From the NCBI RefSeq assembly GCF_024139115.2, contig NW_026942458.1, forward strand, positions 48,941-112,940: a stretch of DNA of 64,000 nt. The letters are read 5' to 3'. Source of the stretch: Armigeres subalbatus. Its lineage: Eukaryota > Arthropoda > Insecta > Diptera > Culicidae. Each line of letters opens with the position of its first letter. Position 1 is the first letter of the stretch. Positions 54,776 through 64,000 of the stretch are shown here, one piece after another. The position numbers were made by a program, and so were the translations under genes. The notes beneath the pieces are model-generated. The model had not been told where the DNA came from. It saw only the letters and a program-made list of their open reading frames with translations, and searched no databases.

Positions 54776-57308
54776 TTATTATTTATTTATTCAGACTAAG
54801 GCCGAAGTGGCCTGTGCGGTATATAAGAGTCTTCTCCATTCGGCTCGGTCCATGGCTACACGTCGCCAACCACGCAGTCTACGGAGGGTCCGCAAGTCAT
54901 CTTCTACCTGATCGATCCACCTTGCCCGCTGTGCACATCGCCTTCTTGTGCCCGTCGGATCGTTGTCGAGAACCATTTTCACCGGGTTACTGTCCGACAT
55001 TTTGGCTACGTGCTCGGCCCACCGCAGTCGTCCGATTTTCGCGGTGTGAACGATGGATGGTTCTTCCAACAGTTGATGCAACTCGTGGTTCATTCGCCTC
55101 CTCCACGTACCGTCCGCCGTACGTACACCCCACCATAGATGGTACGCAGCACTTTCCTTTCGAAAGCTCCGAGTGCGCGTTGGTCCTCCACGAGCATCGT
55201 CCAGGTCTCGTGTCCGTAGAGAACTACCGGTCTAATGAGCGTTTTGTAGATTGTCAGTTTGGTACGGCGGTGAACTCTATTCGATCTCCGATCAACAGTC
55301 TTGCGGAGTCCAAAGTATGTACGATTTCCAGCCACTATGCGTCTCCGAATTTCTCTGCTGGTATCATTTTCGGCAGTCACCACACCAGTGAGCCCAAGTA
55401 CACAAATTCTTCTACCACCTCGATTTCGTCACCACCGATGCCAACTCGCGGTGGGTGGCTCACATTGTCTTCTCTTGAACCTCTTTCTATCATGTACTTC
55501 GTCTTCGACGTGTTGATGACTAGTCCGATCCGCTTGGCTTCCCTCTTCAGTCTGATGTAGGCTTCCTCCATCTTCTCAAAGTTACGTGCCATAATATCTA
55601 TGTCGTCGGCAATGCCAAATAGTTGGACGGACGGAAATTGTACCACTCGTGTTAAACCCTGCTCTTCGTATTACCCCTTCCAAAGCGATGTTGAATAGCA
55701 GACACGAAAGACACCGCCATCTACGTCTGCCACATCGCCATTCAGGTGCTCTTCGTAGTGCTGCCGCCACCTTTGGATCAGCTCACGCTTGTTCGTAAGA
55801 AGGTTCCCGTTTATGTCCTTACACATATTAGGTTGTGGCACGTGGCCCTTACGTGAACGGTTCAACTTCTCATAGAACTTTCGTGTGTTATTAGCGCGGT
55901 ACAGTTGCTCCGTCTCTTCACGGTCTCGATCTTTCTGCTGACGCTTTTTCCTCCGGAAAATCGAGTTTTGTCTGCTCCGCGCCTGTTTACATCGTGCCTC
56001 GTTCGCCCTCGTGCGGTGTTGCAGAAATCTCGCCCATGATGCATTCTTCTCTTCTACTAACTGCTCACATTCGCAGTCATACCAGTCGTTTCTCTGATCC
56101 GGGGGCACCGTGATAAGTGCAGCGGTTGCGGTATTTCCATTGGCGGATCGAATATCTCTCCAGCCAATCTTCAAGATACGCTGCACCTAGATGCTTTTCC
56201 GTTGGGAGTGCCACTTCCAGCTGCTGCGCGTATTCTTGGGCTAGTCCACCGTCTTGTAGCCGCCCAATGTTAAGCCGTGGCGTCCGACTTCGACGCGTGT
56301 TGTTCACCGTCGAGAGTTTTGAGCGCAGGCATACTGCAACGAGGTAGTGGTCGGATTCAATATTCGCACTGCGGTAAGTGCGGACGTTCGTGATGTCGGA
56401 GAAGAATTTACCGTCGATTAGAACGTGGTCGAATTGGTTTTCCGTTTCTTGGTTAAGTGATCTGGCCTTGTGGATATTTTTGCGGAGAAAGAAGGTGCTT
56501 CGGACTACCATTCCGCGGGAGGCTGCAAAGTTAATGCATCGTTGGCCGTTGTCGTTCGATACGGTGTGCAGACTATCCGGTCCGATGACCGGTCTATACA
56601 TTTCCTCCCTTCCTACCTGCGCGTTTATGTCACCGATGACGATTTTGACGTCCCGCAGTGGGCATCCATCGTATGTCTGTTCCAGCTGTGCGTAGAACGC
56701 TTCTTTCTCGTCTTCGGGTCTCCCTTCGTGTGGGCAATGCACGTTGATGATGCTATAGTTGAAGAAACGGCCTTTAATCCTCAGCTTGCACATCCTTGCG
56801 TTGATTGGCTGCCACCCAATCACGTGTTGGCGCATCTTACCTAGCACTATGAAGCCGGTTCCCAGCTCGTTGGTGGTGCCACAGCTTTGGTAGAAGGTAG
56901 CCGCCCGATGCCCGCTTTTCCACACGTTCTGTCCTGTCCAGCAAATCTCCTGCAGCGCCACGACGTCGAAGTTGGGGGGATGTAATTCATCGTAGATCAT
57001 CCTGTCGTTATCTGCGAAACCTAGCGACTTGCAGTTCCATGTTCCAAGCTTCCAATCGTGATCCTTTATTCGTCGCCTAGGTCTTTGCCGATTAAATCGA
57101 GTCGCTTTATCTCTTATATTGTTCGTAATTTTCGGTTTTCCAGGCGGCTTATTGGGCCGGAGGGCCGTCGTGTCAGGGCTGTTTAGCGTCTCACCTAACA
57201 CCAGGACTTGGGCTTGTGCGTTTTGAGCGGCACACGGTCGCTTTGGCGGAGCCTACTTGCGGATACATGCAGCTTTTTATAGAGGTTTAACAGGGCCCAC
57301 TGTCAACC
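54776..57308 (-). pseudogene. RTE-type non-LTR element with deleted RT core
   Basis: The minus-strand endonuclease is nearly intact (57,201-56,077). It contains LGTWNCKSLGFADNDRMIYD, VALQEICW, VIGDINAQVG and SDHYLVAVCLRS, with the catalytic E, D, N and H positions of an APE-type nuclease. A linker follows to about 55,720. Then about 600 bp of RT including the first motifs is missing, and sequence resumes at LLFNIALEGVIRRAGF. A second-motif-like IADDIDIM is near 55,605. The tail is complete, ending with WRRLLYTAQATSAL near 54,795 and an AATA-type 3' end at 54,776. Confidence 0.85.
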
Positions 57309-57739
57309 AGATAACCGTACGGCTCTTTAATATGCGTGATTTTTTCTACTGAAAACTATAAATAAACAGAGAATGACGCCGACACATCAATAAGTTACTC
57401 TGGTGTGTGGTTGACAAATAGAGCAATTTCATTACCAACAATAGAAGTTGCATTGCTAATAAAAGAAAAAGTGGCTATGTTACTTCTATATTACTAATTT
57501 TGTGGTGATAGCTCATATATTTAGTGAATACCAATCATCAAGCAAGAACATACAAATGTCTACCAGTTGAGATTTGTTTCATGATAAATATTCATTATGT
57601 TTGTCTTTCATTTTGACGGATAGTATTTTCGTATTTTCTTCTAATTCAAAATTTTTAAATATAAGAGTTGTATTCTTTTTAGGTGAATCTTAAATCGATT
57701 GACTGTCAGAAGCAACCTTATGATCTATCATTGTTTCAT
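57309..57739 (+). repeat. Direct repeat, right copy, bracketing an RTE element
   Basis: Homologous to 54,423-54,775 with about ten percent differences by eye plus two insertions (near 57,375 and 57,500). It starts within a base or two of the 5' end of the RTE element. Confidence 0.85.
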
Positions 57740-58811
57740 ACTGTGTGCGTAATAGTTCTATCGATCCGTGCCCTTGAAAAAATAAGAGTACAAAAAAACT
57801 CGTGGCTTTCCAGATGGTTGATTTGTGGCTTCGTTGTATACTCAACTTCTATGCTGATGGAAATGACCTGATTCCGAATATGATATGTATCTGTACCTTC
57901 ATATATGCTCGTAAACAATAATTATCCAATTCTACGACCAAAGATTGGCAAACCGTGAACTGCGGAGCACATCAAAAACCGTTTAAACAAAATTGCAAGA
58001 TGAAAAAGAAAAAAAGTGTGAACCGCCTTCCGTGTGCAATTATCCATTAATTGCTCCTATTCACAATTTGTTCTCCTTCGAATGTATTTCATTCTCACTT
58101 TCAGGTTGGTTTTTTTTCGCATTACATTTTTCTTACCCTCCTCAGAACACACGTCATAGGACCCAAATCAATTCATCCAGAGATTACGATGCCTTTCTTA
58201 TGAAATATAAGTGAACATAAGATTGATAAAAATGTAACTGTCAGTGATTAAGGTCCTATCATTTTGCGGAATCAACACACATAATTTACATGCATTGATT
58301 TTTTTTCCTGAGAAAGAAAAAGTAGGAAATGGGACAGAAAAGCAGACTTGGACTTGGATCCACGATCTTTTTTGTATGAGGGAGAACCTCGCCCTGACGT
58401 ATGTATTTTCATAGTTAATAAATCATCTGTCTTATAAAATTAAAGTTCAAAGAATTTGCCCGAAATATTGATTTGTTTCTGTCCAAAACAATTAATTGCA
58501 CAGGAAAAGAACAGAGGTGAGAAAAATCCAATTTACTCTTTATTAAGAGGCGATAATGACCAATAATTGTAACTCATTGTTTCGATGCTTTCCAACCAAA
58601 TCAGGGTTCCATTCTCCATCTCTGAAGAAATGAATGAAGCATCAATTTCGGAAGTTGCTAACATGCGTGTTTATTCTTGAAAAAACACAACAGTAGAAAA
58701 CAAATAAAACTCTTCAAAATAAAAAATGCTGGCCTATGTAATGTCTTTTCATTATAAGTGTTTTTAACCCCAAGATGTTGTCGAATTTCTCATGAAAAGA
58801 TCTTGCCATAT
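57740..58811. other. AT-rich interval with a SINE-like relic
   Basis: Around 58,310-58,400 AAAAAGTAGGAAATGGGACAG and GGATCCACGATC resemble, in complement, the head and body of the SINE at 3,037-3,306. No gene is seen. Confidence 0.45.
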
Positions 58812-59104
58812 CTTCTTCTTCTTCTTATTGGCATTACGTCCCCACACTGGGACAGAGCCGCCTCGCAGCTTAGTGTTCATTAAGCACTTCCACAGTTATT
58901 AACTGCGAGGTTTCTAAGCCAGGTTACCATTTTTGCATTCGTATATCATGAGGCTAACACGATGATACTTTTATGCCCAGGGAAGTCGAGACAATTTCCA
59001 ATCCGAAAATTGCCTAGACCGGCACCGGGAATCGAACCCAGCCACCCTCAGCATGGTCTTGCTTTGTAGCCGCGCGTCTTACCACACGGCTAAGGAGGGC
59101 CCCA
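58812..59104 (-). mobile_element. Feilai-like tRNA-derived SINE, full length
   Basis: Minus strand from 59,104: GGGGCCCTCCTTAGCCGTGT (A-box region), GGGTTCGATTCCCGGTGCC (B box). A body follows with CTCGCAGTTAATAACTG and GGCTCTGTCCCAGTGTGGGG, then a GAAGAAGAAG 3' end at 58,812. A perfect 9-bp target duplication TTGCCATAT flanks it (58,803-58,811 and 59,105-59,113). Confidence 0.92.
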
Positions 59105-59379
59105 TTGCCATATATTTCACATTATTTAATACCCCATGGTACCTACGATCGTTACTAATCACTAATAACTAACCGTCAAATAAAATGCAGCTAAATAATT
59201 GTTCACCTGTCTTAACCCTGGCACAATCGATTCGTTTTAATTGTACCGTTTAAATGCCACTCACGAATATCTAAATACCTACCTAAATAAACTCACGCTA
59301 ACATCATCACCAACTGATCAACTAAACTACATGATGACTTTGGAAATCTGCAAAATAAAAAAAAAAAACATCTCCTCCC

Positions 59380-60250
59380 CATCGATCGATCCGGTGGCGC
59401 CCTCGTTTTCGTACCTCCTCGTACACGCTCATCGATTTCTTCTTCGTTTTTTTTTCATTCAGCGTCTGTAATGAAAAGCTGCTGCAAGGCTCTCACGCCC
59501 ATCTACAACCGCCCATTCACAAACGCGATGCGATCGGCGAAAAGTTTTGATTGATTTTCCGCGTGCCACGGTTATAATTAAATTGGCCGACCGAACATCA
59601 TAACACGGGCTGGAGTCGACATTTGATCGAATAATTTTTATTGTTAAAACTATTATTTTTAACTATTCGTCCGATTGCGGTCACACACAATCAATCAGCT
59701 CGCTTTGTTGGGCCTTAACGATCGATGACGACGACACGATGGATGACGGCGATGATTTAATCCGATCAATTCGAAGAAATATTCATAATAGTGGCGATGC
59801 TCCATACGATTCGTAGTTACGCGCTATGGCGTCCAAATTGGATCGTTTCGAGCAAATTACGCCAATCTACTCCAAATGGTCCCATTTCGGAGCGGGTGCG
59901 GTGGCCAGATCTAGCACTAGTGGCCACATTTGCAAACATATGTTTCGCGCTCGCGATCGTCGTTCATTGTCCGTTTGCCGGTTTCGGTATAGCTATTACC
60001 TTCGGGCAAGGTGGTTCACAGTTGGGCTGTAACACCGGCTGGGGGAGGCACGGAGCCGAAGGAATTCTACGCTTCATTCATTACGGTCATAGTGCCACCG
60101 CGTGTGTTCTTATCCTTCACCGCCTCACGCTCCAGCGAGCTGACGACTCCCCTTTGCTGGTGGTAACCGCAATCAATACCAAAACAAGCCGGCTGGTAGT
60201 GACAGTGAGTTGAGTGGATGATAGTAGACTGACGCGCAACTTGTTATGGT
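59380..60250. other. GC-richer, repeat-poor interval, possible regulatory region
   Basis: This section stands out by higher GC, many CGAT/GATCG words and no visible transposon sequence. An open frame of 140 codons (59,791-60,213) has no domain and unconvincing composition. I suggest conserved non-coding or promoter DNA of a neighbouring gene, without direct support. Confidence 0.3.
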
Positions 60251-61377
60251 TAGTGCATTACATGCATACGTTCCAAGCGTTTTGTCGATCGCGATCGTGG
60301 TATTTAGTATGTGCATTATACTATACCAATATCCATTCCTGTTGTGATCGTAAGTTTTTAATAGTAGCAGGTCACGATACATTTATGCATAGCTGGTTGT
60401 GTTTGGAAGTCAGTATGCGTAGGCAGTTCCTCATTGTTAGAATAACCATCTGTTCGATTTGCATTGCAATTCTCGAACCATGAATAAAAATGGGATTTGT
60501 TTTGATTTGTCAAAACATTTAAATCGGAGTAGTCGAAAACATCACTTCGAATGAAAAGCAGATGCACAAATTTGTAGGTTGACTGGTTATCTACTCCTCA
60601 GCAACTGCAACAGTGTCTCCTTCGATTGTACACAACAAGCGAGTGCGGTGTCGACGTCCTCCTTCAAGTTCTCTGCTAAACATAGCTTTATTCCGGCATA
60701 CATATCCAGCTCATTGTAATCTGCCATATTTTATCTGCCTGTCAATATTTGCATTTTTGTACACTTGCTATAGCACGTTATTCATGCGTTATTCATCACG
60801 CCACCAAGTATTGAGTGCAGTGGAAAAACGTTCTAAATCGCCGTGAGTGTAATTTTTGGCTATTTTGGTTTCAAAAGTTTGGCTATTATTCAAGATTTTT
60901 ATTGAATTGCGAAGGCTGGCTATTATTTAAGATTTTTTTTAAAGAAATTTGCACTCAAAATACTGAAAAAATGAAAATCCTTATCTCCTGATACAATAAC
61001 ATTTTAATTTTAGGGTTTGCAGAAATCGCTCTCAATAGATAACGAACAACTATAAGAGAAAGGCAAAAATTGGACCGCAAGATTTTATTTGTGCATAAAA
61101 GAAGCAGTGCCTTCCGTGTGCGAGTCATTACAGTTTGTGACAGCAGCGAGTACTGACGTGCTTTATGACGTGCTTTATGATACACATTCAGCAATGATGT
61201 TGGTATCCATTTTTAATTAGGAAAATTTGCCGTATAACATGTAAATGTTTTGAAATAGTCCGCAAAAAATAATTTCCAGAGAATATTTTTAATAAACATT
61301 ATTTTATACTTTGGTTCTAATTTTCTGAGAAGTTATATTATTAAACTGGACTCAGAGTTTGGAACCGAAACATTAAT

Positions 61378-62475
61378 AGTAGTTTGTACAACTAGTTGCA
61401 TAAAGATGATTTTTTCAGCACGAGTTGTACGTTTATCCAACGAGGCTTGCCTTGCATAGCTTAACAAGCCTTGAAGCGATAGATGAACTTTAGTTTGGAA
61501 AATTCAAACTATTTAATTTATTACGCTACGCTATTGGAACTAAGTATTTGAACACTTACCTAAGTCCTAAGCTAATTTAGTAAAATGTAGTCATGTACCA
61601 TACTGGCTTTAGAAACCTCGCAGTTAATAACTATGGAAGTGCATAATGAACACTAAGCTGCGAGGCGGCTCTGTCCCAGTGTGGGGATGTAATCCCAATA
61701 AAAAGAAGAAGAAGTCATATACTACTACTCTAATGTTGGTTTTTCATTATAGCACCCAAATGAGTGCTAAAATGGATTTTTGCAATTCCTGATCATAATA
61801 CCTGGTTTACAGTTGGCGTTTGAGTGATAAAACGGCCTACTTTTCCATACCAATGACATGGGTGCTTAAATGAACATTATGCAACTCAAATGGGTTGCAT
61901 AAAATCCATTATAGCACTCATTTGGGTGCTTTAATGGAAAACCAGCATTAAAACAATAGTTACATGACCACATTCAGCTAAATTGGCTTGGGTGAGTGTT
62001 CAAATAGTGTATTATTTGTGTCTCGTAATAAATGAAATAATTTTATGGGCATGACATCCAATTTTCCAAAGGCAGGTTTATCTATCGCTTTATGGTCTGC
62101 CGAACACACAATGGGGCACGATAATATGGAATATGTTTGTTTTCTGCAGCAACATGATTTTTTGGTAAGATTGGTCATGTTAAGTAAATAAAATTGTACC
62201 ATTGTGGTACAGATTTATCATATTTAAGCCCATTTTTCGTCATTGCAAAAAATAGCGTGTGCAACTCGTTGCAAAACTCGATTTTTTCAGCACTCGTAGT
62301 ATTTATCCAACTCGGCAAGCCTCGTTGGATAAACGTACAACTCGTGCTGAAAAAATCATCTTTTTGCAACTAGTTGCACAAACTACTATTATGCAATTCA
62401 TTTGAGTTGCATAATGGTCATTAAAGCACCTATTTCATTGGTATGGAAAAGTAGGCCGTTTTATCACTCAAAGAC
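61378..62475. repeat. Interleaved inverted repeats (compound MITE region)
   Basis: Pair B: 61,378-61,450 and 62,317-62,388 (CAACTAGTTGC, TTTTTTCAGCACGAGTTGTA). Pair A: 61,818-61,902 and 62,390-62,472 (GATAAAACGGCCTACTTTTC). The order is B, A, B', A', so the pairs overlap rather than nest. Short inverted GCACCCAAATGAGTGC-like units lie at 61,751 and 61,907. A truncated SINE sits between B and A. Confidence 0.75.
61603..61713 (+). mobile_element. 5'-truncated Feilai-like SINE
   Basis: This matches the 3' third of the SINE at 58,812-59,104: CTCGCAGTTAATAACT, AACACTAAGCTGCGAGGCGG, CTCTGTCCCAGTGTGGGG, and ends AAGAAGAAG. GTCATGTAC before it and GTCATATAC after it may be a target duplication with one mismatch. 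Confidence 0.85.
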
Positions 62476-63014
62476 GAACTATGATCGGAAATTGCAAAAA
62501 TAATTTCTAGAATCTGTAAATTCCTCACATTTGCTTGAGTTTATAAGGGTTTAATAGTTAGAAATAAAGCGATTCTAATATAAAAATGTTGGTTTTATTT
62601 CTAGAAGTTTTGAAAAAACAGATCGCTAATTATTCTACATAGCATGAATGTTGTCGTTTCCAATACATGCCATCAAACCTCATTAATTCAAAAGTTAAAT
62701 GTAAATACGTTACGATTATTCAAGTTCTACGTCTATTCGCGGTTATGTTTAAAACATAACCCATTACCTTTTTTCAGTAATTTTTCAAGAGCACGAGCTG
62801 AGAGAACCGTAACGCACATGATGCTGAAACAATTTCTGGATCATTTGCTTGCTTATGCAGAACAATCGACTTAAATTTAAGCACTGTACGAGCATTATTG
62901 AGAAAGATTTGAGCATTTAGAAACGGGAGTAGAAAATCAGGTGGTAAATATAAAATTCATCACGGAATTCATTATATAATCACGGTGCCGTCAATCGACC
63001 ACCTTCCTCTACCG

Positions 63015-63070
63015 CAGCGGTTCTCAACCTGGGGTACATGTACCCCTGGGGGTACCTCGGACAAAAATCC
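63015..63070 (+). mobile_element. hAT-type terminus
   Basis: CAGCGGTTCTCAACCTGGGG is a classic hAT left end. It is followed by the perfect palindrome GGGGTACATGTACCCC (63,031-63,046). No matching right end is found before the window closes, so the element may run out of the window or be a fragment. Confidence 0.6.
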
Positions 63071-64000
63071 GTAATGGCGAACGTATAACAATTCCAATCA
63101 AAACTCATTTATAAAGTTTTGATACTTGTGCAGGGATTGAATCCTAAAGAGAATGAGCAAGTCTCTCACTTATCAACTCTGTATACATACATATACGATA
63201 TGTAGCATCCTGTAACAGGTACGCGAAGCGTCTATTTTATTTTTCGTTATTATTATCTTGTTGTTAAATGTCTAGAATTTCTCTTATTGTCATAGTTCAA
63301 TTAAATTAAGAAACTTTCAATAAAATTCCAATATTTACCGAGTTCTATAAATCGAGTCATTACTGTTATTTTCATACCAGCTAAGAAAACTTAAACACAA
63401 GAATTACACCTGAAATATAGGCAAACGGATGGACACGCTTTACCGCATTCGATTCGCGAGGTCAAGAAGCAAATCAATTAACGATTCCGAAGGTTGAAAT
63501 TATTTCGGAACTGATAACTCAGTTCGGGTCTTATAGATATGGAAAAGATAGGGAAATGAGAGGACATGATCCAACAGAAACTTGCCAAAGCGAGATGCCT
63601 TTATTTCAAAGGATTATAATTAACGGCTACATCCCAATTGTTCGGCGATTTCGCGTTTCCGGATTATCTAATTTCTTAGCTTTCCTATCTGAGGACAAAT
63701 GTTAACTCGTGCATTTGCCTGGAGACACGAGAAAGTGTTGGAAGTGTGGCTCTTCCTGTGATCGCGATATTCGAATTAGCTAAAACAAGCTTAAAAACCA
63801 ATCCCGTATAAAGTGTGTAAAAGTTAAGAAGATAGAAAGCCGTGCGACGGCTTTCTATTCCCAGCTTGAAGCCAAGGATCGAACCGCCATCATCCAAGCC
63901 ACAGCTCTCCATCGGGTCCTCTAGTGAGCAAATCTGCTGGCCAACCGTTTCTGAGGCCAGAACCCACGCCAACGTCATTCACGTGGGTTAATCGCGGTAA
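63071..64000. other. No gene recognised at the window end
   Basis: A hairpin, GAAAGCCGT...ACGGCTTTC, lies at about 63,836-63,858 and a B-box-like GGTTCGATCC is on the minus strand near 63,880, suggesting another decayed tRNA-derived retroposon. The open frame at 63,685-63,978 (minus) has no recognised domain. Confidence 0.35.

Noticed and set aside
59791..60213. 140-codon ORF in the GC-richer region
   Set aside because: No domain, no splice or start context, and composition explained by high local GC.

Overview
The window is a stretch of insect, almost certainly Aedes-type mosquito, nuclear genome. It holds one recognisable host gene, spliced EFR3 on the minus strand. Around it are tRNA-derived SINEs with GAAGAA-type 3' ends (Feilai-like), RTE/JAM1-like and jockey-like non-LTR elements, a BEL/Pao LTR element and many palindromic MITEs. 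There is no sign of prokaryotic organisation. All homology statements come from motif recognition by eye; no search was run.

Layout. 1-4,625: gene-free AT-rich DNA with a ten-copy hairpin minisatellite (1,386-1,716) and a tRNA-derived SINE. 4,626-about 31,870: a jockey-like element on the minus strand, split by three insertions whose flanking duplications can be read directly. (a) A BEL/Pao element occupies 5,059-27,058, with a 5-bp duplication ATTTC. (b) A 1.7-kb insert occupies 28,652-30,350, with a 28-bp duplication. (c) A 0.86-kb insert occupies 30,488-31,346, with GCTTCA. The 3' LTR of the BEL element is itself interrupted by a 10.8-kb insertion (15,891-26,693, flanked by TAAAGG). That insertion carries two huge palindromic minisatellite arrays in opposite orientation. 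The BEL element encodes a PHD finger, DUF1759-type Gag, zinc knuckles, protease, RT, RNase H, integrase, a DUF5641-like C-terminus and a broken viral-type membrane glycoprotein. Its reading frame changes at least nine times, although its LTRs are nearly identical.

32,192-46,663: EFR3, which tethers PI4KIIIalpha to the plasma membrane. Four coding exons are proposed, including a small first exon at 46,582-46,663 separated from the rest by an 11.9-kb intron. The phases fit and give 825 codons before the stop. The intron contains three MITEs, a 23-bp minisatellite (about 44 copies) and a 4.9-kb hAT element (41,345-46,256, TSD CCTACATT). The hAT element carries a second, smaller inverted array of the same minisatellite family.

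46,664-64,000: no confident host gene. It contains two decayed RTE-type elements, SINEs, a 189-bp satellite, MITEs with nested and interleaved inverted repeats, a hAT terminus, and a GC-richer low-repeat stretch near 59.4-60.2 kb that could be regulatory.

The most unusual content is the family of palindromic minisatellites organised as giant inverted repeats. It occurs at two loci that share a unique flanking tag. I see no evidence for a new enzymatic or defence system; the novelty here is structural.
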